Part shown: piece after piece, positions 29,956-39,248 of the stretch
Numbering within the stretch: position 1 is the stretch's first letter
Layout of the letters: every line of letters begins with the position of its first letter
From: Bacteriovorax sp. BSW11_IV
Lineage (GTDB): Bacteria; Bdellovibrionota; Bacteriovoracia; Bacteriovoracales; Bacteriovoracaceae
NCBI RefSeq assembly: GCF_000447755.1
Contig: NZ_AUNE01000005.1
Span: 1-64,000, forward strand
DNA length: 64,000 bases
Reading direction: 5' to 3'
Made by a program: the position numbers and the translations under genes
The notes under the pieces: model-generated
What the model saw: only the letters and a program-made list of their open reading frames with translations
The model's database searches: none
What the model was told of the DNA's origin: nothing

Positions 29956-31121
29956 TCGTGATGCTTGAATACTTCCATGGTGCGTTTATAACCAGCGGTA
30001 ACGAGCTCACTAGTTTTTGCAGGGTTTAGAGAGAATGAATTCCTAAAAAATATTTTATATTGCTCGTGTTTAGGAAATATATCGATTAGGTGAACATTAG
30101 GTCTATAATCGAGCTTTCTTTCGAGGATAGAAAGAATTTTTTTTCTATGAATTTCATCCATGCGATTACTTTTCATATAGTCACTTACCGTATTAAGAAT
30201 ATCTTCCGCAGTGGCCCTTCTTGCCCTAGAAGCAACAATCTTTTTTTGGATCATAAGATAGATTGCTTGCATTGAAATTGCGGGAAGGCCGTAATTAATC
30301 AGAGATCCGATCTCATCATGGAAATGATAAGGAGTGTGGGTCCAACTACTAATGATGAACTCACAATTATTATCTATTGCAACGTGTGTTGATAAAGTCT
30401 CACGTATTTCGCCATCGATATAATAATCAGTCTGCCCCGTTTTCGGGTTTTTAATTGGGTGAGGCGAATAAAATGGTGGAACACTCATGCTTGCTGTAAC
30501 AGCTTCCGAAATAGGAATTCCAGTATAGTAACAGGCCGTAGAATCATGACTAGGACTTGGATAATTGTACTTACTGAAAATAACCTTTCGCGAGTGATCG
30601 AGTTGTGTGGCCACGACAAACATATCGGCCAAGTAGGATTCAAATGTGTCCTCAGTAATAATATTTTTAGTTATATATTCATGAAGACCTTGTGTTGAAA
30701 AAATACCAGATAGATTCAACACAGGATTTAAAAACTTTTTGAGCATGTAAGGGAAGCCCTCGAGGGGATCGTAAAAATCAGTATTACGTCCACCTTTCAT
30801 AGGGTGCTTAAGAGATAGCATATCTTTATAAGTGATACTCTTAATTTTGCCGTCTTTTGATTTGCCAATAAATGATTGAATAATATCGACGGGTCTGTAG
30901 CCACTAGCAAAGTACAGATTAATTAGTGAGCCAGCAGAGCTACCAACATATGTAGAAATTTCTAAATCTGTTTGTGCAGATGAATTACTTTTCAAGGTGA
31001 AACCTAGTTCTTCAAGCGCGTGGGCGACACCCAAATGCCAAGCAGCGGCCTTTACAACACCACCAGAAAGAACTAAGGCCACTTTTTTATTGCGAAAATT
31101 ATTTAAATCTACTCTTTGCAT
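29943..31121 (-). CDS. Patatin-like phospholipase
   Basis: Serine hydrolase of the patatin family, acting on phospholipids or other acyl esters. The fold signature is all present: the oxyanion-hole loop VLSGGVVKAAAWHLG, the nucleophile elbow GSSAG and the catalytic Asp in the DG dyad of YYIDGEIRE. From the ATG at 31121 it is 392 residues; the frame is open from 31244 with an extra 41 residues that are not patatin-like, and neither start has a strong Shine-Dalgarno. No signal peptide is seen from 31121. It is translationally coupled to the transglycosylase gene. Patatins are often effectors or membrane-remodelling enzymes. Confidence 0.85.
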   Translation of the reverse strand: MQRVDLNNFRNKKVALVLSGGVVKAAAWHLGVAHALEELGFTLKSNSSAQTDLEISTYVGSSAGSLINLYFASGYRPVDIIQSFIGKSKDGKIKSITYKDMLSLKHPMKGGRNTDFYDPLEGFPYMLKKFLNPVLNLSGIFSTQGLHEYITKNIITEDTFESYLADMFVVATQLDHSRKVIFSKYNYPSPSHDSTACYYTGIPISEAVTASMSVPPFYSPHPIKNPKTGQTDYYIDGEIRETLSTHVAIDNNCEFIISSWTHTPYHFHDEIGSLINYGLPAISMQAIYLMIQKKIVASRARRATAEDILNTVSDYMKSNRMDEIHRKKILSILERKLDYRPNVHLIDIFPKHEQYKIFFRNSFSLNPAKTSELVTAGYKRTMEVFKHHEWES

Positions 31122-31277
31122 GAGAATAGTATAGTTGGGAACTAAAATATAATAAAGAAATAGTCTATAATTTTGTAGAGTATGTTTGAGTAGTGAATCA
31201 AAACACTCAGGCATTAGTATCTTTGAAAAGTAATGTGATATCATTAGTATGACTAATAAACTATGAGAGAAATTAAA

Positions 31278-32741
31278 ATGAAAGGAATTGTTTTAGCTGT
31301 TTTTCTACTACTGTCATCAACTGCATTTGCAACTCAATCAATGCGTAGATGTATGTTACTACCTATTTCTGATCAGGTAGGAGGAAGTGTTGGTTTTAAA
31401 GTATTTGAAGAAGTTGAGAGATACTTAAAAGATTCTTCATGGTGTTACTACGAATCAAATTCTGAAATTCTGAATATTTTATCTAATTACAAAAATTCAC
31501 TTCATGAATCACTAGAGAACCCAGAAGTACTAAAAATTATCTCTGAAAAATCAAGAGCTGGAACATTGGTAAAAATAGATTTGAAATTTTATCCGAAAGG
31601 TAGTGATGTTCTCGTAAAAATAATAGGTGAAAACGGGAAAGATGTTTATTTCATAGAAAAAACATCACTCGATAGTAATGATCCTGTGATCTTGGGTCAG
31701 ACAGTAAAAAACTGGCTAGAAGTGTATGAAAAAAATATTCCATACGATGGTTTAGTAACTGGTGTTTTAGGAAATCAATTCACTGTAGATATTGGAAAAA
31801 TGTATGGTCTAGGAGTTGATAGAGATATTGAAATTAGAAGAATAAAAAGAAAAAGAAGACATCCACTTTTAAAAGAGATTGTTGATTGGGAAACAGTTAA
31901 GGTTGGTGAAGCTAGAATATTTCATGCCGCTGATACACAGGCCCAAGGGAAAGTTATAAAGTATGATGATAATCGACGTACACAAATTGGAGACTGGGTT
32001 CTGATTAAAGAGTTAGCTAGTGATGATGTCAAAGCAAAGTATAACGAAGTTAAAGAAGATGATAATAATTTTGGTAAACTTGGTAAGGCCGGAGTTTTCT
32101 TTACTCTAGGATCAGGAAGCGTTGCTGTTACTGGAGGAAGTTCAACTAAGAAGATGAGTGGCCTATTACTTGGAATAGATCTTGAAACAGAATTGTGGCT
32201 AACAAGAAAATATTGGGTAGGTTTTGATCTAACAAGAAAGTTTGGATCATATAGTCAAAGTACGGGCTCACTACAATCTGATTCAAATTCGATGTCATTT
32301 GGAAGTTATAAGTTAAAGGCCGGTTATAAATATCTTCCCCTAGGATTTTTCTATGGACCACAAATTGATGGATATATTGGTTATGCATCTAATAACTATG
32401 GTTTAGATACACAGGCCAATGATGGAATTACAGAGGTAACGTTTAGTGGACTATTATTAGGTGGTAGAGGAAGTGTGCCAATTGCAAACGAATATCGTAT
32501 TTATTTAGGGCTAGAGTTTATATTGGGTCCATCTTATGAAGAAGAAGTCGCTATAAATGGTGGTGATGATTCTGCATCGAACTTTGAGCTTGAAATTGGA
32601 GGTAGCTATCAATATAGTCCCTCTATGCAATTTGAAGCAGGTTTGAATCACCTTAATAGTAAGGCGAAATTTAAAAATCCTGATAAAACAATGAACCTAA
32701 AAGATACCTCTTTGAGGGTCGGAGCAACGTTTAATTTTTAA
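31278..32741 (+). CDS. Exported protein with probable outer-membrane beta-barrel C-terminus
   Basis: From the ATG at 31278 (GAGAGA upstream) it has a signal peptide MKGIVLAVFLLLSSTAFA. The N-terminal half (about 40-230) has mixed alpha/beta sequence with a conserved-looking patch RRCMLLPISDQVGG. The C-terminal half (about 260-487) has alternating hydrophobic strands and Gly/Ser/Asp-rich turns and ends in RVGATFNF, a typical outer-membrane C-terminal Phe. The frame also opens at 31263 (MREIKMK), five residues longer. No family name is given. It precedes ligA by only 2 bp. Confidence 0.72.
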   Translation: MKGIVLAVFLLLSSTAFATQSMRRCMLLPISDQVGGSVGFKVFEEVERYLKDSSWCYYESNSEILNILSNYKNSLHESLENPEVLKIISEKSRAGTLVKIDLKFYPKGSDVLVKIIGENGKDVYFIEKTSLDSNDPVILGQTVKNWLEVYEKNIPYDGLVTGVLGNQFTVDIGKMYGLGVDRDIEIRRIKRKRRHPLLKEIVDWETVKVGEARIFHAADTQAQGKVIKYDDNRRTQIGDWVLIKELASDDVKAKYNEVKEDDNNFGKLGKAGVFFTLGSGSVAVTGGSSTKKMSGLLLGIDLETELWLTRKYWVGFDLTRKFGSYSQSTGSLQSDSNSMSFGSYKLKAGYKYLPLGFFYGPQIDGYIGYASNNYGLDTQANDGITEVTFSGLLLGGRGSVPIANEYRIYLGLEFILGPSYEEEVAINGGDDSASNFELEIGGSYQYSPSMQFEAGLNHLNSKAKFKNPDKTMNLKDTSLRVGATFNF

Positions 32742-32743
32742 AT

Positions 32744-34633
32744 ATGAAGAACATTCAAGATCTAGAAAAGAAAATCCTATATTACAAAGCGCTCTACTAT
32801 CAAGGGCGCCCAGAAATAAACGACATTGAATATGACAAACTGGAAGAAGAGCTTAGAAAGCTCTCTCCAGAGAGTCATGTATTAAAAGTTGTTGGAAGTG
32901 TTGCTACTGGGCTAGATAAAGTGAAGCACGATAAGAAAATGCTTTCACTTGATAAGACATATGTAATTGATGATCTAATTTCATGGAAAGGCGATCATGC
33001 AATTGTGAGTATGTTTAAAATTGATGGTATTAGCTGTTCTATATTGTATGAAGATGGGAAATTTACTTTAGCAAAAACGAGAGGTGATGGATCTTTTGGA
33101 GAGAATATAACTTCAAAGGTTCAGTGGATTTCAAATGTTCCTCAAATCATTTCATCAAAAGGTAGAGTGGAAATTAGAGGAGAACTTTTTTGTACAGAAG
33201 AAGATTTTCTCAATTTATCTAACGAAATGGTTTCTGCCGGTCTTGAAAAACCTACTTCTCAAAGAAATATCGTTGCTGGACTAATGGGTCGTAAAGATCA
33301 CTTAGAGCTATGTCGCTATATTAAATTTAAGGCCTTTGATATTATCCGCGAAGATGAGTTTGAAGTTCGAACAGAAATGGATAAGTATCATCTCCTAAAA
33401 AAAGAAAAGTTTGATGTTCTAAATATCGAATTACATAAAGATGCTAAGGCCGTTGAAAAAGTAATTGAAGAGGCGAGAGAGTTTATGGCCGAGGGTGAAT
33501 ATCAAATCGATGGATTGGTATTTGCTTATAACGACCTGGCCCTTCATAGTGCCCTTGGTGAAACGGCTCACCATCCTCGATATAAGATGGCCTTTAAATT
33601 TCAGGGTGAATCAAAAACAACAATCATTGAAGACATTGAATGGTCTGTTTCAAGAAATGGAATTTTAACTCCTGTGGGGATTGTAAAACCGGTCGAACTT
33701 AGCGGAGCAATGATATCAAGGGTTACGTTACATAACTATGGTATGGTAAAGCAGTTTGAACTTAAAAAGGGTGATGAAATTGAAATCATTCGCTCGGGTG
33801 AAGTCATTCCCAAATTTCTATCAGTTGTAAAAGCATCAGAAAATAAATTCGAAAGACCATGCCACTGCCCAAGTTGTGGAAGAGAAGTTTTTGAAGTCGA
33901 TATACGACTTTTGTGTAAAAACGAAGAATGCCCGGCAGTAGTCTTAGAGTCAATTTTGAATTTTGTTCAAAAAATTGGCATTGATGATATTAGCGCTAAG
34001 AGACTTGAGGAGATGATTAACAATAAAATCATTAGAAATATTCCAGATCTTTATAGAGCAACAGAAGAAGATTTTTTAAAGCTGGATAAAGTTAAAGAAA
34101 AGTTAGCTACTAAATTTGTAACATCCATCGAAAAATCTAAAAAAGTTGATCTAGTAAAATTCTTATCGGCCCTAGGAATTTCTGGTGGGGCCATTAACAA
34201 ATGTGAAAGAGTCGTTAATTTTGGTTTTAATTCAATTGATAAAATTTTAGGCCTTACAGTTGAGCAACTTGTTATGATTGATGGATTTGCTGAAAAATCA
34301 GCGACAGATTTTATTCAGTCATTGCAGAGTAAAAGAGAACTTATTTTAGAGCTTAATAAAATCGGATTCAATCCAAGTTTTGAAATTGTTTCAGCTGAGG
34401 ACACTGTTCTCAAAGGGCAAGTTTTTGTCATCACAGGAACTTTATCGGAAAAACGAAGTGATATTGAAAAGCGAATAAAGCTCAATGGCGGAAAAACAGC
34501 AAGTGCAGTATCATCTCATACAAATTACTTAGTCTGTAATGATAAAAATAGTTCATCATCAAAAACTAAAAAAGCAAAAGAATTAAATATACCGATTATA
34601 TCTGAAGAAGAGTTGAGCAAGATGTTTACTTAG
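32744..34633 (+). CDS. ligA: NAD+-dependent DNA ligase LigA
   Basis: Seals nicks using NAD+. It is 629 residues, shorter than the usual 660-680. The Ia domain has INDIEYDKLEEEL, the adenylation site is FKIDG with Lys92, then TRGDGSFGENIT, GELFCTEEDF (motif III), QIDGLVFAYN (motif IV) and MAFKFQ with Lys285 (motif V). Four cysteines form the zinc finger (CPSCG and CKNEECPA), followed by helix-hairpin-helix repeats and a C-terminal BRCT domain (FVITGTLSEKRSDIEKRI). Motif IV has Ala261 where E. coli has the conserved Lys290. The 3' end overlaps the convergent gene by 8 bp. Confidence 0.92.
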   Translation: MKNIQDLEKKILYYKALYYQGRPEINDIEYDKLEEELRKLSPESHVLKVVGSVATGLDKVKHDKKMLSLDKTYVIDDLISWKGDHAIVSMFKIDGISCSILYEDGKFTLAKTRGDGSFGENITSKVQWISNVPQIISSKGRVEIRGELFCTEEDFLNLSNEMVSAGLEKPTSQRNIVAGLMGRKDHLELCRYIKFKAFDIIREDEFEVRTEMDKYHLLKKEKFDVLNIELHKDAKAVEKVIEEAREFMAEGEYQIDGLVFAYNDLALHSALGETAHHPRYKMAFKFQGESKTTIIEDIEWSVSRNGILTPVGIVKPVELSGAMISRVTLHNYGMVKQFELKKGDEIEIIRSGEVIPKFLSVVKASENKFERPCHCPSCGREVFEVDIRLLCKNEECPAVVLESILNFVQKIGIDDISAKRLEEMINNKIIRNIPDLYRATEEDFLKLDKVKEKLATKFVTSIEKSKKVDLVKFLSALGISGGAINKCERVVNFGFNSIDKILGLTVEQLVMIDGFAEKSATDFIQSLQSKRELILELNKIGFNPSFEIVSAEDTVLKGQVFVITGTLSEKRSDIEKRIKLNGGKTASAVSSHTNYLVCNDKNSSSSKTKKAKELNIPIISEEELSKMFT

Positions 34634-36056
34634 GTAAACATCCTGCAAATTTCTTTTTAGAAACAATATACACAGAACAATCTCGCATGTTCTTATACTG
34701 ATTGAATGGAAAACCATATTTTTTTTGAATGTGTTTTTGCAATGCCTGTATTTCAAACCAATCTAAAGAGATTGGTTTTTTTGTATGAACGTACACCGCA
34801 TCTTCTGCCGCGAAACTCTTTTCAGCTGTAAGAAGAACTGATTCATCACCGCGACCATAATCCCAAAGATAATAGAAATCATCAACGAACGTCTTTGTAA
34901 GTTCGATGAATGATTTTCCATGATAGAAAACAAGATTATCAAATTGCGTGTTTTCGGCCGTATCACTGAAGTTATATGACCCTGTTATGAGAACAGGATT
35001 CTTTGTTTCATGATCGATGATGATCGTTTTATTGTGATTCATTTGTGAAAAACGAATATTTGGTAAAAAAGAATAGTACTTAAATCTAATCGGAGGGTTT
35101 TGACCAGGGAAGAGCTTTAACCATTCACGGGCCATATAAGAAACTAATAATTTTGTACTCTTTGGTGAATATTCTTGATTATCAGCTACAATTTTAACTT
35201 CAATTCCATCATCTTTGGCACGCTTCAAAATTGCATCGGCCAAATCTTTGTGAACGAAATGGTTTACATTCAAATAGATTGATTTTTTGGCCTTGTTGAT
35301 TTCATTTAAAACGGCTTCTTTAACAACTTCTGTTTTTATTTTTTTATTATATTTACGTTTTAAAACAGAATAGATGCCATCCTTCTGAGCTTGTTCAATT
35401 TTTGGGTTTTCAAGAAATTCAAAATTCTCTGTACTCGAAATCATATTCACTTCTAGGTCTTTTCCTTCATCGAAATCAAAAATGATTTTATCTGAGACTT
35501 TGTCGTCTTTAGAAAGATAATCAGAGCTAGAATTCCATATGTTAGAAAATTCTTTTTTAAACTGAGAAAGGATAGATGAATACTTTATATCTAATTCTTT
35601 TCCTTCAAAGAATACAAAGGATTCATTATATGTAGAGTGGGCCTTGCTAGAGAAGTTCGCACTGGTGTTTACTAAAAAAATATCATCAACGATAGTAAAT
35701 TTAACATGCGATTTTTTTGCAGTTTTTTTGAATTCTACACATTTTGATTCAAGTTCTTCCATTCTCTTTTTTGTTGCAGCTGTTTTGAACAAATCACTAT
35801 GAATCGCGACTTTTACTTCGGCGCCATTAGTACATGCAGCAGCAAGAGCATTGTCTAGGCTAACTTCAGACCAAGAATAAATTGTCACATAGACATATTT
35901 TTTTGCATTTGAAATTCGGTCATAAATAATATCAAAGGCTTCTTTACCTGTTCGCGGTGAAAACTTTGAATAGATTGTCTCTGTCGATGAGGGTGCTCTG
36001 TCAAGATGAGAGCAACTAGCGATTAAAAAAACAAGAAGTAGAGGTATAAGTTTCAT
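34626..36056 (-). CDS. Phospholipase D-family lipoprotein
   Basis: From the ATG at 36056 (TAGGAT upstream) it begins MKLIPLLLVFLIASCSH, a lipoprotein signal with lipobox IASC. Two PLD-type half-sites follow: HVKFTIVDDIFLVNTSANFS (HxK-x4-D) near residue 140 and HNKTIIIDHETKNPVLITGS (HxK-x4-D) near residue 370. These catalyse phosphodiester transfer in cardiolipin synthases, phospholipases and nucleases. The C-terminus has several lysines and two cysteines (DCSVY, AGCLPK). The extended frame to 36137 adds a non-conserved N-terminus and was not used. Likely periplasmic or outer-membrane anchored; substrate unknown. Confidence 0.82.
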   Translation of the reverse strand: MKLIPLLLVFLIASCSHLDRAPSSTETIYSKFSPRTGKEAFDIIYDRISNAKKYVYVTIYSWSEVSLDNALAAACTNGAEVKVAIHSDLFKTAATKKRMEELESKCVEFKKTAKKSHVKFTIVDDIFLVNTSANFSSKAHSTYNESFVFFEGKELDIKYSSILSQFKKEFSNIWNSSSDYLSKDDKVSDKIIFDFDEGKDLEVNMISSTENFEFLENPKIEQAQKDGIYSVLKRKYNKKIKTEVVKEAVLNEINKAKKSIYLNVNHFVHKDLADAILKRAKDDGIEVKIVADNQEYSPKSTKLLVSYMAREWLKLFPGQNPPIRFKYYSFLPNIRFSQMNHNKTIIIDHETKNPVLITGSYNFSDTAENTQFDNLVFYHGKSFIELTKTFVDDFYYLWDYGRGDESVLLTAEKSFAAEDAVYVHTKKPISLDWFEIQALQKHIQKKYGFPFNQYKNMRDCSVYIVSKKKFAGCLPK

Positions 36057-36118
36057 AAAAATAATCCTACAATAAGTACTAGAAGACTTATCGGACTTAA
36101 AGATAAAGGGTTGAGCTA

Positions 36119-37486
36119 ATGGCCAAGAAAAAATCAACTGTATTTACATGTAATAATTGTGGACACCAAACGGCAAAATGGTTGGGAAGATGTCCTGATT
36201 GTGGTGAATGGAATTCGTTCGAAGAGGAGTTATTCACCAAGCAAACTGTTAATATTACAAACAGTTCAGTTATTGGCAGAAGCGAGCCACCTAAATTAAT
36301 TAGCGAAGTAGAAAAGTCGGTTTATGAGAGAGTTAAAACTGGTATTGGAGAATTTGATAGAGTTGTAGGCGGTGGAATTGTAAAAGGTAGCTTACTTCTT
36401 ATTGGTGGAGAACCAGGTATTGGTAAATCAACCTTACTCACAGAACTCATGGCAAAACTATCGGACTTAAAATCTGGTAATGTGCTGTATGTCTCAGGTG
36501 AGGAAAGTGTTAATCAAATTGCCGATCGTTGTAAACGAATTGGTGTTGATGAGAGTAATTTCTATATTTATAACGAAACTAGTTGGCAAAAAATTCAAGA
36601 ACAAATTCATAAGATAAAACCCCGTTTTATGGTTTTGGATTCAATTCAAACTACGACTTCTTCCGAAATCCAATCTGCCCCAGGAACAGTTTCACAAATT
36701 CGTGAAGTAACCTATGAGCTTATGAATCATGTGAAATCTAACGGGATAACATGTTTTGTAATTGGTCACATCACAAAAGATGGAGCTATTGCTGGTCCAA
36801 AAATTCTTGAACATATGGTTGATACAGTAATCTATTTCGAAGGAGATCAATTCGGCCAATATAGAATGCTAAGGGCCATTAAGAATCGTTTCGGAAATAC
36901 AAATGAAGTTGGAATTTTTGAAATGGGCGAGGGTGGATTGATTGAAGTGAAAAATCCAAGCCAATACTTCTTAGATGAACATCTAGAGGGTTCATTTGGT
37001 CGAAGTTTAAGCTGTGTCATAGAAGGTTCTCGCACATTGTTTATCGAAGTTCAATCTCTCGTTGTTGAAAATAAGTATGGTAACGGTAGAAGAACGACTC
37101 AAGGAATAGATACAAATCGACTTGCAATGCTAGTAGCTGTAATTGAAAAATATATGGGAATACCGCTTGGTTTTAATGATATTTATCTAAATGTTGTAGG
37201 TAATATGAAACTTACAACTAGAGAAAGTGATCTTAGTGTGATTGCTTCTTTATTGAGTTCCTATCGCGCTAAACCTGTAGATGGTGGAACGGTCTTCGTT
37301 GGTGAAGTTGGTCTAACTGGTGAAGTTAGAAGTGTGCCAAGAATGGAAATGAGATTGAAGGAATTGGCCCAGCTAAATTATAAAAAAGTTGTTACCAGTG
37401 CTAAAGTTGCTTCAGAATTTAAAGGAAAATACTCTCTTGATATCATTGGCATCAAGAGAGTACAGGAGCTTGATAAGCTTTTATAA
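36119..37486 (+). CDS. radA: DNA repair protein RadA
   Basis: ATPase that helps branch migration in recombination. It is 455 residues. The N-terminal zinc finger has two CxxC pairs: FTCNNCGHQTAKWLGRCPDC. The Walker A is GGEPGIGKST (about 98-107), the RadA-specific KNRFG motif is in IKNRFGNTNEVGIFEM, and the C-terminal Lon-like domain has VFVGEVGLTGEVRSV. The start ATG is 62 bp from the divergent phospholipase-D-like gene. The stop overlaps the glpK stop by 6 bp on the opposite strand. Confidence 0.95.
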   Translation: MAKKKSTVFTCNNCGHQTAKWLGRCPDCGEWNSFEEELFTKQTVNITNSSVIGRSEPPKLISEVEKSVYERVKTGIGEFDRVVGGGIVKGSLLLIGGEPGIGKSTLLTELMAKLSDLKSGNVLYVSGEESVNQIADRCKRIGVDESNFYIYNETSWQKIQEQIHKIKPRFMVLDSIQTTTSSEIQSAPGTVSQIREVTYELMNHVKSNGITCFVIGHITKDGAIAGPKILEHMVDTVIYFEGDQFGQYRMLRAIKNRFGNTNEVGIFEMGEGGLIEVKNPSQYFLDEHLEGSFGRSLSCVIEGSRTLFIEVQSLVVENKYGNGRRTTQGIDTNRLAMLVAVIEKYMGIPLGFNDIYLNVVGNMKLTTRESDLSVIASLLSSYRAKPVDGGTVFVGEVGLTGEVRSVPRMEMRLKELAQLNYKKVVTSAKVASEFKGKYSLDIIGIKRVQELDKLL

Positions 37487-38971
37487 GAACATTTTTTTAA
37501 CGCTATTTTGCCAGTAAACTTTCTTTTCTTGGCAGTAGTCTGAAAGTGTATTGTCTGGGGTGAAGGTTCTATCTTCACGCCAGAGTTCACTGATTTGACT
37601 GAATGAAAGTTTCTCCATTCCAACAAGTGCACCGAGCGCGGCACCATAGCCTGTTGTTTCAATAACTTCAGGACGAATAATTTTTAAATTTGCAAAAGTA
37701 GATTGTAGTGACAAAAGTAAATTGTTAGCAGTAGCACCACCATCAACGCGTAGTTCTTCAATTTTATGTTTAGAATCTTCTTCAAAAGCAGTAATAATAT
37801 CATCAATAGATAATGCTATACCTTCTAGGCAGGCCCGAGCGATATGAGCTCTTGAAGTGTCTCTCGTTAAACCAATGATGGCCCCCTTTGCTTCTGGATT
37901 CCAAAATGGACTTCCTAAACCTGAGAAAAAGGGCATGAAAAGAATATGTTTCATCTCATCCATATTTTTTACAGTTTGCGAGAGTTCTTCAATGGCGCTG
38001 GCGGAGTCAATGAAATTTAAATTATCACGAACCCATTGAACTGCAGCACCAGCAATATAGCAGCTACCCTCAAGGGCATAATGATTAATGCCTTTGTGTC
38101 TGAAGGCATTGGTAGATAATAACCCGTTTTCAGATTTAACAATTTCCGTACCAGTATTTAGAAGAAGAAATGCCCCTGTACCATATGTGCATTTCATATC
38201 TCCTTTTGTGAATCCTGCTTGGCCAAAAAGGGCCGATTGCTGATCACCGATTAAGCAAGTGATAGGGATACCATCCGGAAGAAAAGCTAAACCTTTTGTC
38301 GTACCGAAATGACAAAAAGTATCACAAATCTCAGGTAATATTGATTGAGGCACTTCTAAAATATCACAAAGTTCTTCATCCCAAGAAGATGTTTGGAGAT
38401 CCATAAGAAGTGTTCTTGAGGCATTTGATGTATCAGTTTTAAAACTATGGTTGCCTGAAAGTTTATACAATAAATATGTATCTATTGTACCGACTCTAAG
38501 GTCATTGTTTGCGAGTGCAGATTTAACAGCATCGTTATTTTTTAATAGCCAGTTGATTTTTGTACCAGAAAAATAAGGATCGAGCGGTAAACCAGTTTTT
38601 GATTTGAAAAGGCGATTATTGCCACCTTCTTGAAGGCGTAAACAAAACTCACTTGTTCGGCGATCTTGCCATACAATCGCTTTTGCTAGAGGCTTACCGG
38701 CCTTATTAAAGGCGCATGTTGTTTCACGTTGATTCGTAATACCAATCGCTTCGATTGCACTAGCATTTATTGAGTTTTTATCGAGTAGTTCTTTAACGGC
38801 CATCGAGACAGAGTGCCAGATATCATCAAGATCGTGCTCGACCCATCCTGGCTTTGGATAATGTTGAGTATATTCAAAATTGATCTTATCAATAATATTT
38901 AGTTTCTTAGAATCAATCAGAAGCGCTGTTGTACCAGTCGTTCCTTGATCAATGGAAAGGATAAATGACAT
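37481..38971 (-). CDS. glpK: Glycerol kinase
   Basis: Phosphorylates glycerol with ATP to glycerol-3-phosphate. It is 496 residues. The FGGY-family start is FILSIDQGTTGTTALLID, followed by AIGITNQRETT and AIVWQDRRT (the substrate-binding Arg and Asp), GDQQSALFGQ and CTYGTGAFLLLNTG, and the C-terminal LRVDGGATANNLLL. No glpF or glpD is seen nearby. It follows the pilin-like gene by 11 bp in the same direction. Its 3' end overlaps radA. Confidence 0.96.
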   Translation of the reverse strand: MSFILSIDQGTTGTTALLIDSKKLNIIDKINFEYTQHYPKPGWVEHDLDDIWHSVSMAVKELLDKNSINASAIEAIGITNQRETTCAFNKAGKPLAKAIVWQDRRTSEFCLRLQEGGNNRLFKSKTGLPLDPYFSGTKINWLLKNNDAVKSALANNDLRVGTIDTYLLYKLSGNHSFKTDTSNASRTLLMDLQTSSWDEELCDILEVPQSILPEICDTFCHFGTTKGLAFLPDGIPITCLIGDQQSALFGQAGFTKGDMKCTYGTGAFLLLNTGTEIVKSENGLLSTNAFRHKGINHYALEGSCYIAGAAVQWVRDNLNFIDSASAIEELSQTVKNMDEMKHILFMPFFSGLGSPFWNPEAKGAIIGLTRDTSRAHIARACLEGIALSIDDIITAFEEDSKHKIEELRVDGGATANNLLLSLQSTFANLKIIRPEVIETTGYGAALGALVGMEKLSFSQISELWREDRTFTPDNTLSDYCQEKKVYWQNSVKKMFL

Positions 38972-38982
38972 TTAGACCTCTT

Positions 38983-39183
38983 TTATAAAACTTGGATATT
39001 AGATGGAGTTGGGGCGGCAATAATTTTTATGAGTATGGTCCATCGCTCGGCCACTTGGCCATTTACACCTCTAATCATGATATAGGAAAGTGTAATCATT
39101 ATTGCAATGAGGAGTAAGAATTCTAGAAATGTCTGACCACGTTCGTCGGAAAACTTCTGGTCAAATTCGTTCTTGTCGATCAT
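38983..39183 (-). CDS. Short type IV pilin-like peptide
   Basis: The 66-residue protein begins with a charged leader (MIDKNEFDQKFSDERG) and continues QTFLEFLLLIAIMITL. Cleavage after Gly16 would leave a mature peptide with Glu at position 5, the hallmark of type IV pilins and pseudopilins. The remaining 30 residues are short, with one Trp and a Pro-rich tail, so it resembles minor or Flp/TadE-like pilins more than a major pilin. No pilus genes are near. It sits just upstream of glpK, opposite the tlpA-like gene. Confidence 0.6.
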   Translation of the reverse strand: MIDKNEFDQKFSDERGQTFLEFLLLIAIMITLSYIMIRGVNGQVAERWTILIKIIAAPTPSNIQVL

Positions 39184-39248
39184 TTAGAGATTTTCTGATA
39201 TACTCGCTTAGTAATAGTTCTATTTTAGTAGCTGGAACTCTAATAACA

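Noticed and set aside
39129-39248. N-terminal extension of the TlpA-like gene
   Set aside because: Runs over the opposite pilin-like gene and has no thioredoxin homology; the ATG at 39249 begins a good signal anchor.
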